64,000 bases of DNA. Origin: Kitasatospora aureofaciens. GTDB taxonomy: Bacteria > Actinomycetota > Actinomycetes > Streptomycetales > Streptomycetaceae. The stretch is taken from NCBI RefSeq assembly GCF_001188955.3, contig NZ_JPRF03000021.1, forward strand, positions 186,001 to 250,000. The letters are read 5' to 3'. Below are positions 56,795 to 64,000 of this stretch, piece after piece; position 1 is the stretch's first letter, and the number at the start of each line of letters is the position of its first letter. A program made the translations under genes and the position numbers. The notes under the pieces were generated by a model. It was not told the DNA's origin, searched no databases, and worked only from the letters and a program-made list of their open reading frames with translations.

Positions 56795-56904
56795 ACCGCC
56801 ACCTCCACCCGGGCGTCGTCGCCCACCAGCAGCCGGTGGCGCGAGCGGCCGGAACTGACTGCGGCGCCCCGGCCGATCACCCCGGACAGGACCAGCGCTT
56901 TCAT
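56791..56904 (-). pseudogene. rfbA: glucose-1-phosphate thymidylyltransferase reduced to 37 residues
   Basis: ATG 56904 to TGA 56791, GTGA overlap with rfbB. It reads MKALVLSG, the first eight residues of the enzyme, fused in frame to VIGRGAAVSSGRSRHRLLVG and DDARVEVAV, which resemble the C-terminus of the long (StrD-like) type. About 300 residues including the active site are gone. The precise in-frame junction keeps translational coupling to rfbB. Confidence 0.7.
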
Positions 56905-57111
56905 CGAGCCTTCTCCTCAGACGGTTTGCCGACTCGCCGGGCGGCGTTGCGAGGTTTGCCCCGTTCACCGCCCGGAGGCCGGTCAGGGGTTCGGAAGCGG
57001 CCCGGCCCGGGCCGCGCGGGTCGGCGCGGTTTCTTGTCGGCAGACACGGGAACAGGGTAGAGATCGCACAGTCCCAGCGACAGATCGCGTGGGCGGATGA
57101 GACGAGGAACC

Positions 57112-57909
57112 GTGGCAGAAAGCCGTTTCAGTGAGACCATCGCCCAGCTGGAGGCGGAGCTTCCCGGTATCGAGGCGCGGCGGCGGCGCCTGGAGGACGA
57201 GCTGACCGCTGCCGTGGCGCGCGAGAACGCCGTACGCGGCGCCATCCAGAGCCTGCAGGCCCTGGCCGGACTGCCGGCCTCGCAGGACATCACGCCGGTG
57301 GGCAGTATCCGGGCGGAGGCGGACGCCATCGTCGGGGACCGGCCGGAGCAGCTCGCGGCCGAAGTCGGGGCGGCGCTGGACCTGGGCCGGGAGTCGGCCG
57401 AGAAGGCCACCACGGGCACGGACACGGCCACGAAGACGGCGAAGAAGACCACCGCCAAGAAGGCTGCACCCGCGAAGAAGGCCACAGCGAAGAAGGCCAC
57501 AGCGAAGAAGGCCACAGCGAAGAAGGCCACAGCGAAGAAGGCGGCACCCGCGAAGAAGACCGCGGCGAAGAAGACCACCGACGGCGCGCGGCCGCGCACC
57601 AGGGCGAAGAAGGAGGCCGCAGCCACGGGCACCGGGCCGGTGCGGACCGGCGCCGAACCGGCCACCGGGAAGAGCGAGACGACTGCGCCCGCGCCCAGGC
57701 GGCGAACCACCGGTGCCACCTCCGACAGCGTCCTGAGCGTGCTGGCCGACGCCCAGGGACCGGTGCGCGCCCGGGAAGTGACCGCCCGGCTGGGGATCGA
57801 GGAGTCGGCGGACAACGTGAACGCGGTGCGCACCATGCTGGAGCGCCTGGCCAAATCCGGCCGGGCGCAGCGCCCGGGCCGTGGCCTGTACGCGAAACTG
57901 GACGGCTGA
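57112..57909 (+). CDS. DNA-binding protein with Lys/Ala repeats and C-terminal winged helix
   Basis: 265 residues from GTG 57112, GAGGAA upstream. N-terminal coiled coil (FSETIAQLEAELPGIEARRR), then about 70 residues of KKATA repeats like histone H1 tails, then a C-terminal winged-helix-like domain (SDSVLSVLADAQGPVRAREV, ESADNVNAVRTMLERLAKSG). Likely a nucleoid or regulatory DNA-binding protein. Nucleotides 57472-57531 hold four perfect copies of a 15-nt unit. Confidence 0.75.
   Translation: MAESRFSETIAQLEAELPGIEARRRRLEDELTAAVARENAVRGAIQSLQALAGLPASQDITPVGSIRAEADAIVGDRPEQLAAEVGAALDLGRESAEKATTGTDTATKTAKKTTAKKAAPAKKATAKKATAKKATAKKATAKKAAPAKKTAAKKTTDGARPRTRAKKEAAATGTGPVRTGAEPATGKSETTAPAPRRRTTGATSDSVLSVLADAQGPVRAREVTARLGIEESADNVNAVRTMLERLAKSGRAQRPGRGLYAKLDG
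57472..57531 (+). repeat. four perfect 15-nt tandem repeats within the gene
   Basis: The unit GCGAAGAAGGCCACA (encoding AKKAT) occurs four times without mismatch and a fifth time partly. Prone to slippage, so copy number probably varies between strains. Confidence 0.85.
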
Positions 57910-57957
57910 CCCGCGGGCCGGCCCTGCCGAGGGCCAGTTCGCGAATCTGAGAGGCCG

Positions 57958-57987
57958 GGAGGCCACCACCTGGGGGTGGCGGCCTCC
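57958..57987 (+). terminator. hairpin terminator
   Basis: GGAGGCC-A-CCACC pairs with GGTGG-C-GGCCTCC around a short loop, 48 nt after the stop of the Lys-repeat gene. Confidence 0.65.
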
Positions 57988-58119
57988 TGTGCCTTCTCGG
58001 GGCCTCGGCTGCCCGGGTTCCGGGAGCAACGGGCGGGCCCCGTCGCTGGTCGGAGACCCCGTACAAGCGGTCTGCCCAAGCGTTCGGTCACTGCCTCTGT
58101 CGGAGCCGGCGCAGGGTGT

Positions 58120-58254
58120 TCAGTAGACGTCCGCGAGGCGGCACGGCTCCTGGACGGACGGGCACAGCTCGGCGCTGCGGTCGAGCACCGCCAGGTCCGC
58201 CAGGGTGGCGGCAGGGCGGGGCTGCGGCGGCGGGTTCTTGGCCAGCTGGTCCAC
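58120..58254 (-). CDS. possible 44-residue ORF or gene tail
   Basis: GTG 58254 to TGA 58120. It reads VDQLAKNPPPQPRPAATLAD, LAVLDRSAELCPSVQEPCRL and ADVY. Protein-like, with two Cys four residues apart on either side of SVQEP. A TAG lies 18 nt upstream, so either a genuine small gene or the C-terminus of a broken one. No family recognised. Confidence 0.3.
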   Translation of the reverse strand: MDQLAKNPPPQPRPAATLADLAVLDRSAELCPSVQEPCRLADVY

Positions 58255-58347
58255 GATCCCGTCCGCCCTCTACCCGGTGAGGGACCGCGCCGCCTGAGCG
58301 CGGCCACCGTGGCGCTGTCGGTTGCACGCCCGGCACACGTCATCCGG

Positions 58348-59526
58348 TCAGCCGGTCGTGATGGCGAAAGGCCCGTGGTTCGCGAAGACGCGCTCGGCGA
58401 AGTTCTCGCTGATGCGGCGGTGTCCTTCGGGACCGGGGTGAATCGCGTCCGGCAGGGGGAACTCGTCGTGGTCGCTCTCGCCGTAGAGGTCGAGCCCGTC
58501 GAGGTAGTGGAGGTCGGGGTCCTCGACGGACCGCTGCTCGACGATGTCGGCCAGGACCTCGCGGACGATCGTGAGCGTCAGCCGTCCGGCTGCGGTCTCG
58601 GCCGGATCACCGGTGGCCCTGAACTTCAGGGTTCCACTGGAGAGGTCCGGCATGAGAGGTCCGGGGGTGTTCTCGTGGGTCGGGCACAAGATGGGGGAGA
58701 CCAGGAGCAAGGGGGTTGTGGGGTGACCCTCGCGGATGGTGTCGAGGAAGCCGTGGATGGCGGGGGCGAAGGCGCGCAGGCGCATGGCGTCGCTGTTGAC
58801 GATGTTGATGCCGAGCTTGAGGCTGATCAGATCTGCGGGGGTGTCGCGCATCGCGCGGGCGATGAACGGGTCGACCAGTGCGCTGCCGCCGAAGCCGAGG
58901 TTGATCAGCTCCACATCGCCTGCGGAGGCGGCCAGGGCGGGCCAGATGGTGCTGGGGAAGACGGCGTTGGATCCGTGGCTGATGGAGCTGCCGTGGTGCA
59001 GCCACACCCGCCGCCCCTTGTCCGGGGCAGGCTCGACGGGGGCGTCGGTGCGCAGGGCGATGACCTCGGTGATCTCCGCGTGCGGGAGCCAGATCTCGAT
59101 GTCCTTCTCGCCCGGGGGAAGGTCGGTGAAGTGGGCGGTGCCTGCGGGGCCCGGGGTGAAGTCCGCAGTCTGGGTCTGCATGTCGGTGATGGTGCGCAGG
59201 TTCCCGCCGTCCACGGTGGCCTGGGCGGTGAGGCGGCCGTCGACCAGGAGGTCGTAGATGCCGTCCGGCGGGGGCGGGAAGCCCCGGTAGACGCGTTTGG
59301 TGGGCAGGGTGTCCAGGCGGATGGTGGTGGCGTTGGTACGGAAGACCAGCCGGACACCGGAGGGCTGGGCCTCGGCCACGGCCAGCCGGTCGTCGGGAAT
59401 CCGGCGGCGCGCCCACGCAGGCAGCCGGTGCGGCAGCAGGCCGTGGGCGGTCTCTTCCACGTCGAGGTGCCCGCGCAGGAAGTCGGCAGTGATGGGGGTG
59501 GTGATCAGGTTCTGTTCGGTGCTCAT
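58348..59526 (-). CDS. SGNH/GDSL-family hydrolase
   Basis: 392 residues from ATG 59526. N-terminal beta-rich domain (about 170 residues), then the SGNH domain: WLHHGSSISHGSNAVFPS (Ser block), LINLGFGGSALVDPFIARAM (Gly block), SLKLGINIVNSDAMRLRAFA (Asn block) and PLPDAIHPGPEGHR (Asp/His block). An esterase of unknown substrate. It begins 4 nt after the upstream TetR gene, so both form an operon. Confidence 0.85.
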   Translation of the reverse strand: MSTEQNLITTPITADFLRGHLDVEETAHGLLPHRLPAWARRRIPDDRLAVAEAQPSGVRLVFRTNATTIRLDTLPTKRVYRGFPPPPDGIYDLLVDGRLTAQATVDGGNLRTITDMQTQTADFTPGPAGTAHFTDLPPGEKDIEIWLPHAEITEVIALRTDAPVEPAPDKGRRVWLHHGSSISHGSNAVFPSTIWPALAASAGDVELINLGFGGSALVDPFIARAMRDTPADLISLKLGINIVNSDAMRLRAFAPAIHGFLDTIREGHPTTPLLLVSPILCPTHENTPGPLMPDLSSGTLKFRATGDPAETAAGRLTLTIVREVLADIVEQRSVEDPDLHYLDGLDLYGESDHDEFPLPDAIHPGPEGHRRISENFAERVFANHGPFAITTG

Positions 59527-59530
59527 CGCC

Positions 59531-60133
59531 TCAAGCCTTTTGATCCTCGGTCGGGGCGGCCGGTTGGGACCGGCTCCGCAGTGCGGTGTCGAGGCAGTCC
59601 AGGGTCCAGGCCCAGGACTGCTCAGCGGCTACGTCCGTGTGGTCGAAAGCGCCGGCCGCCTCCAGGGAGGCATAGCCGTGGAAGACGCTGCCCAGCATGC
59701 GGACCGCGTGCGTCTGGGCCGGCTCGGCCAGGTCGTAGCCGCGCAGGATCGCCCGTGTCATCTGTGCATGCCGGACGCCGGCGCTGGCCGCGGCAGTCTG
59801 CGGGTCGAGCCGGTACCGCGCTGCTTCGTACCGGCCGGGGTGCGCCCGGGCGTAGTCCCGGTAGGCGTTCGCGAAGGCTGTCAGGGCGTCCCTGCCCGCG
59901 CGCCCGGCCACGGCGTCGGCGACCCGGTCGGCGAGTTCCTCCAGTGCGAACAGCGCGATCCGGGTCTTGAGCTCGTGGGAGTTCTTCACATGCGCGTACA
60001 GGCTCGCCGGCTTGACGTCGAAACGCCGGGCGAGCGCGGACAGGCTCACCTGGCCGAAACCGGCCTCATCGGCGAGTTCCGCGCCGGCGAGCGTCAGCCG
60101 TTCCGGATTCAGTCCTGCCCGAACCAAAACCAT
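59531..60133 (-). CDS. TetR-family regulator (WHG-type C-terminal domain)
   Basis: 200 residues from ATG 60133 (GTG 60136 is adjacent). HTH: LTLAGAELADEAGFGQVSLS, ALARRFDVKPASLYAHVKNS. C-terminal YDLAEPAQTHAVRMLGSVFH is typical of the WHG subgroup. It leads the operon with the SGNH hydrolase; an inverted repeat directly upstream is its probable operator. Confidence 0.85.
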   Translation of the reverse strand: MVLVRAGLNPERLTLAGAELADEAGFGQVSLSALARRFDVKPASLYAHVKNSHELKTRIALFALEELADRVADAVAGRAGRDALTAFANAYRDYARAHPGRYEAARYRLDPQTAAASAGVRHAQMTRAILRGYDLAEPAQTHAVRMLGSVFHGYASLEAAGAFDHTDVAAEQSWAWTLDCLDTALRSRSQPAAPTEDQKA

Positions 60134-60144
60134 CACCCACTCTC

Positions 60145-60196
60145 AGTATGCCTATGGCCAGTGTGTATCTACCTATGACCTATAGGCAAATACTGT
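60145..60196. promoter_or_regulatory. candidate TetR operator
   Basis: AGTAT-GCCTAT (60146-60155) and ATAGGC-AA-ATACT (60182-60194) form an imperfect inverted repeat in an AT-rich stretch just upstream of the TetR start. Confidence 0.5.
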
Positions 60197-60219
60197 ACTC
60201 GTTAAGGTTGGTCGCCGGG

Positions 60220-60686
60220 TGTCGTACCGCACTCCTTGCGGAGTGCGAGGTGGAAGCCGCCCTGGCCGCGGCAGCCGATGCGCCGGGCGGTGTCCTGCTG
60301 CGGCAACGCCGGCTGTCCATGGGCGCGATGCTGGTACGTGAGACCCAGGGCTGGGACCAGGACGCCTTCGACAACCTCGGCGCCGCCATCAACAGCGGCT
60401 TTCCCGAGGTCGTCGGCCCGGCCCAGCTCGTCCAGGCGCTGATGGCCTACCGCATCGGCGACCGGGACTTCGCGGAGTTCTGCTACCGCGAGGCGGCCCA
60501 CGGCGCGGTGCCTCACGCCGCCGTGCAGGCCGCCTTCCACCTCGGCGACATGCTCCGGGCCCGCGGGGACGTGGCGGGAGCCCGGGCGCAGTTCGCCGCC
60601 GCGGCCCGCTCCGGCGACCCGGAGTCCCGCAGGTGAAGGCCGCTGCCGAGGCCGGTCTCGCCCGGATCCGCAGCGACCGCAGGTGA
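60220..60686 (+). pseudogene. TPR/Sel1-like repeat protein remnant, frameshifted at the C-terminus
   Basis: The plus frame reads LLRQRRLSMGAMLVRETQGW, MAYRIGDRDFAEFCYREAAH and AAFHLGDMLRARGDVAGARA, the Sel1/TPR pattern, and stops at 60636 in RSGDPESRR. A second frame continues VKAAAEAGLARIRSDRR to 60686, as expected for the family end. The N-terminus is also unclear because the open frame starts inside the TetR operator. Probably a truncated gene. Confidence 0.5.
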
Positions 60687-60865
60687 CGGCCGTCCCGTCT
60701 GCCCGGGGGCGATGGGGGCGGTCCCGGTCGCTCGGGTCGCTGCTCCTGGGCGACGTCGTCGGGGGATCCTGTCGGCGGCCGGTTCGGACTCGGGTTCCCT
60801 GCCGCTGCCGGTCGGCGGGGAGTCGTCCGGCTGCGGATGTCACAACCGCGTAGTCGTCGACGGAG

Positions 60866-61435
60866 TCAGGGTCCGGTGCCGGTGGCCGGTCGCCCGGCCG
60901 GCTGCTGCGGGGCTTCGACCGGGAAGTGGATCGGACTGAGCAGGTACTGCGCCCGCTCGGGGCCGGGCGAGTTGGCCAGTCTCGGCACGATGGCCGTACG
61001 TAGCTCGCCGATCAGCTCCGCCAGTTCCGCCGGGCTGAGCCAGAGGGCGTGCTGTCGGTAGCCCACCTGGTCGGCCACGGGGTCCGCCTCCTCGCGGTCG
61101 AGGTAGGCGTTGAACTCGGCCAGCAGCGCGGTCATCGCGGTGGCGAACGCCTGCCGATGGTCCTCGGGGGTGAGCGTGCGGACGACTCCGGCGCCGACGG
61201 CGGCCCGGTCCTGGCACAGCCGGTAGTGCCGTTCCACCGCCCCGCGCACCCGGTGCTCCTCGGCCACCTCCAGGATCCCGCCGTTCACCAGCAGATCGAT
61301 GTGCCGGTAGACGGTGGCCTTGGAGGCTTCCGGGATGCGCGCACACAGCTGAGCGGTGGTCAGCAGCCGTCCGCCACCCATCGCATGCACGATCCGCAGC
61401 CGGATGGGGTGGGCGAGCAGCTTCAGCGAGTCCAT
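60866..61435 (-). CDS. ArsR-type helix-turn-helix regulator
   Basis: 189 residues from ATG 61435 (GAGAAG upstream; TTG 61441 is an alternative). LKLLAHPIRLRIVHAMGGGR, LLTTAQLCARIPEASKATVY and RHIDLLVNGGILEVAEEHRV form a winged helix of the HTH_5/ArsR group. The C-terminal half has LWLSPAELAELIGELRTAIV. Divergent from the hydrolase gene with a perfect inverted repeat between them. Confidence 0.83.
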   Translation of the reverse strand: MDSLKLLAHPIRLRIVHAMGGGRLLTTAQLCARIPEASKATVYRHIDLLVNGGILEVAEEHRVRGAVERHYRLCQDRAAVGAGVVRTLTPEDHRQAFATAMTALLAEFNAYLDREEADPVADQVGYRQHALWLSPAELAELIGELRTAIVPRLANSPGPERAQYLLSPIHFPVEAPQQPAGRPATGTGP

Positions 61436-61462
61436 ATTCAAATCTTCTCACAACTGCTACCG

Positions 61463-61478
61463 TTCTCAACTATGAGAA
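61463..61478. promoter_or_regulatory. operator overlapping the hydrolase start codon
   Basis: TTCTCA-N4-TGAGAA is a perfect 6-bp inverted repeat covering ATG 61472; TTCTCA also occurs at 61445-61450. Likely bound by the divergent ArsR-type regulator. Confidence 0.6.
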
Positions 61479-62731
61479 TGAATGGGGACGGGGCTCTGGA
61501 GGTGGCGCGCCGTTTCGCCGCGCTGCTGCTGGACGAGCACTTCGACCAGACCGTGGAACTCTTCGCGCCCCCGCTGCGGGCCGCGGTCTCCTCCGAAGCG
61601 CTCCGGCTGGCATGGGCGGCCGAGGCCGTCGCGCACGGCGGGATCCGGGCGGTCCAGGAGCCGGAGGTCGAGGCCGGTGAAACCGACCTGCTCCGCGTGC
61701 GCATCGCGATCACCTGCGCCGACGGAAGCTTCACCGTGGTCACATCAGTCGGCGACGACGGCCGGCTGCACGGACTGCGACTCGACCCGCACGGAGGCGC
61801 CGCGTGGCAGCCTCCGCACTACACGCAGCAGGACCTGTTCACCGAACGGGACGTCCTGCTCGGCACCGGGCCGTTCGCCGTGCCCGGCACGCTCACCCTC
61901 CCCCGGGGCCCAGGACCGTGGCCCGCCGCGGTCCTGCTCGCCGGCGGCGGACCGTTCGACCGGGACGAGACCAGCGGCCCGAACAAACCGCTCAAGGACC
62001 TCGCCTGGGGCCTCGCCTGCCGCCAGGTGGCCGTGCTGCGCTTCGACAAACCGACCTTCGCACACCCGGACCGCCTGCCCGCCGACTTCACCATGGCCGA
62101 CGAGTACCTGCCACCCGCGCTCGCCGCCCTCCACCTGCTGCGGCACCACCCCGACATAGACCCCGACCGGATCCATCTGCTCGGGCACAGCATGGGCGGC
62201 AAGGCGGCGCCCCGGATCGCCGCCGCCGATCCGTCGATCGCGGGCCTCGTCCTCCTCGCCGCGGACGCGCAGCCGATGCACCAGGCCGCCGTCCGGGTCG
62301 CCCGCCACCTCGCGGCCCTCACCCCCGGCCCGAGCACTGACCAGGCGGTGGCCGCGCTCACCCGCAAGGCCGAGCTGGTGGCAGCACCGGAACTCACCCC
62401 CGACACACCCCCGGAACTTCTGCCCCTGGGCTTCTCCGCCGCCTACTGGCTCGACCTGCGCGCCTACGACCCGCTGGCCACGGCGGCCGCACTGACCCAC
62501 CCGATGCTGATCCTGCAGGGCGGGCGGGACTACCAAGTCACCGTCACCGACGACCTGGCGCTCTGGCAACAGGCCCTGGCACACCGACACGGAGTGAGGA
62601 TCCGGATCCACCAGGACCTCAACCACCTCTTCTTCCCGGGCGACGGCGCTCCCACCCCAGCCGACTACAGCAAGCCAGGACATGTCGCTCTCGCAGTGGT
62701 GGACGAGATCGCGGCCTGGCTGGCGCCGTGA
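61472..62731 (+). CDS. alpha/beta hydrolase with N-terminal DUF3887-like domain
   Basis: 419 residues from ATG 61472. The N-terminal part (VARRFAALLLDEHFDQTVEL) resembles the DUF3887 accessory domain; the hydrolase domain has AAVLLAGGGPFDRDETSGPN, IHLLGHSMGGKAAPRIAAAD with the nucleophile Ser, MLILQGGRDYQV (Asp) and LNHLFFPG (His). Cytosolic esterase or peptidase-like. Divergent from the ArsR-type gene. Confidence 0.85.
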   Translation: MRMNGDGALEVARRFAALLLDEHFDQTVELFAPPLRAAVSSEALRLAWAAEAVAHGGIRAVQEPEVEAGETDLLRVRIAITCADGSFTVVTSVGDDGRLHGLRLDPHGGAAWQPPHYTQQDLFTERDVLLGTGPFAVPGTLTLPRGPGPWPAAVLLAGGGPFDRDETSGPNKPLKDLAWGLACRQVAVLRFDKPTFAHPDRLPADFTMADEYLPPALAALHLLRHHPDIDPDRIHLLGHSMGGKAAPRIAAADPSIAGLVLLAADAQPMHQAAVRVARHLAALTPGPSTDQAVAALTRKAELVAAPELTPDTPPELLPLGFSAAYWLDLRAYDPLATAAALTHPMLILQGGRDYQVTVTDDLALWQQALAHRHGVRIRIHQDLNHLFFPGDGAPTPADYSKPGHVALAVVDEIAAWLAP

Positions 62732-62767
62732 TAGGAGAAGGCGGCGCCCCGCCTGGCCGCCGTCACC

Positions 62768-62900
62768 ATGCCTCACACGTCCCATCGAGCCGGGTGGCCG
62801 CCGATTGGGGGGATCTTCGTGGGGGAGTGGGCGCCGACGTTCTTCTGCACGGGTCTGGCGCTGTCGCAGTACGAGCGGACGGGGGAGGGTGCTGCCGCCG
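62768..62900 (+). pseudogene. fragment of a small membrane protein
   Basis: ATG 62768; PPIGGIFVGEWAPTFFCTGL and ALSQYER look like a short single-helix Streptomyces protein. The frame then runs on without a stop to 63334 through sequence antisense to the next gene, so the true end has been lost. Weak evidence. Confidence 0.25.
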
Positions 62901-62965
62901 GACGATCCCCGGCGGCCGTGAACGACGCAGCTGGACCAGATCACGCCGGAACCGGGCCCGGCGGT

Positions 62966-63184
62966 TCAGGCGGGCTGTTGCGGGGGGCGAGCCGGACGCT
63001 CGGCGTGGATGAGGGCGTCGCGAAGGGCGTAGAGGTCGGCGATGCCGGCCACTTCCGCGAAGCGGGCGAGGAGCCGGCGGACGGTGCGGTCGTCCCCGTC
63101 GTGCACGGCCTCGGTGATCGCCTCGATCAGGTCCGCCTGCCCGTCCCGGACCGCCTCCGGTGCCACGGGCACGGGGTGTCCCAC
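62966..63184 (-). CDS. small hypothetical protein
   Basis: 72 residues from ATG 63184. LIEAITEAVHDGDDRTVRRL, LARFAEVAGIADLYALRDAL is helical and protein-like, with a Pro/Arg tail. Similar short helical proteins are common in Streptomyces genomes. Function unknown. Confidence 0.5.
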   Translation of the reverse strand: MGHPVPVAPEAVRDGQADLIEAITEAVHDGDDRTVRRLLARFAEVAGIADLYALRDALIHAERPARPPQQPA

Positions 63185-63440
63185 TGTCGCCTCCCTGCGC
63201 GGTGCCGCTCGTCTCTTCGGGGGCGCGGCGGCGGCTCGGGGGGTGCCGCCGCCGCGCAGCGGGAGACTACCTCACTCGCGGGTGCCGCAAAATCTATGCG
63301 CGCCGGAGTAGACATTGCTCGCGGGCGGGTCTAACGTTTTTGTCGTAGACAGCAGTCGGCGATACCGGCCAGACACGAACTGGCCGGGGTTGTTGGACAG
63401 AAGTTCGCGGTTCGGTCCGGCAGTGGAGTTCCGAAGCCAG

Positions 63441-63713
63441 GCAGGTGCAGGACGGCGACGGGGCTGGCTGCCGGACCGGGCGGCCCGCAGGTATCAGGGG
63501 CCGCCACCAGCGGTACCAGCAGTACGCAGTTCAGTGAGTGAGGTATCGGCAGTCGCAAGAGAGGCAGGACCTCGGCAAAGGCGCCATGACTGCGGCGCGC
63601 GTGCCGAGGGGTCCGGGCAGGTTCCGGGCCACCGCAGGTGCAGGACGACCGGCGGGGCCGGCTGCCGGACCGGGTGGGCCCTCACGGCCACCGATCAGCA
63701 GTACGCAGTTCAG
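63441..63713. repeat. imperfect 190-bp direct duplication with AGTACGCAGTTCAG motifs
   Basis: GCAGGTGCAGGACG starts at 63441 and 63634, each followed by GGCTGCCGGACCGGG; CAGCAGTACGCAGTTCAG occurs at 63517-63534 and 63696-63713. Further AGTAC motifs lie at 63721-63755. The region 63185-63948 otherwise holds no supported gene. Confidence 0.6.
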
Positions 63714-63948
63714 CAGGTGCAGTACCAGCAGTACGAAAAGTGACAGTTCAGTACAGAGGATGAACGGAGGGCGCAAGCGCCATCAGGATCGCCCGGCCCG
63801 TGAACACTCGCCCGGGCGGACACCGCAGACCCCAACGCAAGGACGGTGGTTTCCGGTCACGCATACGCGATCCCCGTACCCCCCTCTCCCGGGGCAGTGC
63901 GGAAGTTGAAGGACCGGCCCAGGCCGGTAGATGGTGTTGTTCCCCTTC

Positions 63949-63981
63949 GGGGCCCCGGAGCCGACACGGCCCCGGGGCCCC
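63949..63981. terminator. hairpin at the right edge
   Basis: GGGGCCCCGG and CCGGGGCCCC form a 10-bp perfect stem with a 13-nt loop. It may terminate a minus-strand gene lying beyond the window. Confidence 0.5.
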
Positions 63982-64000
63982 TCGACGCGTTCTCCCCGAG

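Noticed and set aside
57472..57531. possible CRISPR-like repeats
   Set aside because: Contiguous 15-nt units without spacers, in frame inside a Lys/Ala-rich coding sequence.

Overview
The window is high-GC DNA (GC-rich third codon positions, many GTG starts, GGAGG-type ribosome sites, frequent ATGA/GTGA stop-start overlaps) typical of a Streptomyces or Kitasatospora-like actinobacterium. No rRNA, tRNA or CRISPR array was seen. Apart from threonine synthase there is little core metabolism. Regulators, secreted or membrane hydrolases, transporters, replication and partition genes, an IS element and many broken genes dominate, so an accessory chromosome arm or a large plasmid is likely (inference).

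Layout. 1-2.9 kb: the N-terminal half of a primase/polymerase running off the left edge, a dense array of 9-bp repeats upstream of it, decayed fragments and a Fic/Doc-like toxin pair. 2.9-14.3 kb: esterase, 2H phosphoesterase, sigma-factor remnant, aldo/keto reductase, an LpqY-SugABC-type trehalose importer operon, carbonic anhydrase, and LysR divergent from cupin and DoxX. 14.3-27 kb: membrane-anchored Mrr-like nuclease, a complete IS630 element, a frameshifted XRE-TPR regulator, a deletion-fused dehydrogenase/aminotransferase pair, NUDIX hydrolases, an ABC exporter with a double NUDIX protein, and an IS5-like remnant. 27-35 kb: secreted His/Glu-rich protein, phosphoribosyltransferase, peptidases, hydrolases and a polysaccharide deacetylase. 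35-42.5 kb: a ParB/ParA pair in which ParA has an apparent swap of two N-terminal segments, a PIMT-type methyltransferase with a 38-residue peptide just upstream (candidate imiditide-like RiPP locus), threonine synthase divergent from an RpiR regulator, and a nucleotidyltransferase. 42.5-52.5 kb: amidase divergent from TetR across a perfect palindrome, a deletion-broken CYP152-like P450, a lipase, a DUF4232-type lipoprotein, a KimA-like transporter, and an epoxide hydrolase divergent from an XRE-cupin regulator. 52.5-55.6 kb: a second array of the same 9-bp repeat family, followed by an 80-residue ORF, an SF3 (D5-like) helicase and a DUF6009-like protein. 55.6-64 kb: dTDP-glucose dehydratase with a 37-residue remnant of its thymidylyltransferase partner, a lysine-repeat DNA-binding protein, SGNH hydrolase with TetR, an ArsR-type regulator divergent from an alpha/beta hydrolase, and a repeat-rich right edge.

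Two themes stand out. First, the same family of 9-bp repeats lies directly upstream of two replication-type genes 52 kb apart (primase/polymerase and SF3 helicase), which suggests related replication modules. Second, at least six genes carry internal deletions, frameshifts or segment rearrangements (sigma factor, Gfo/Idh-DegT, XRE regulator, P450, RmlA, ParA), so the window looks like DNA undergoing active decay and rearrangement.
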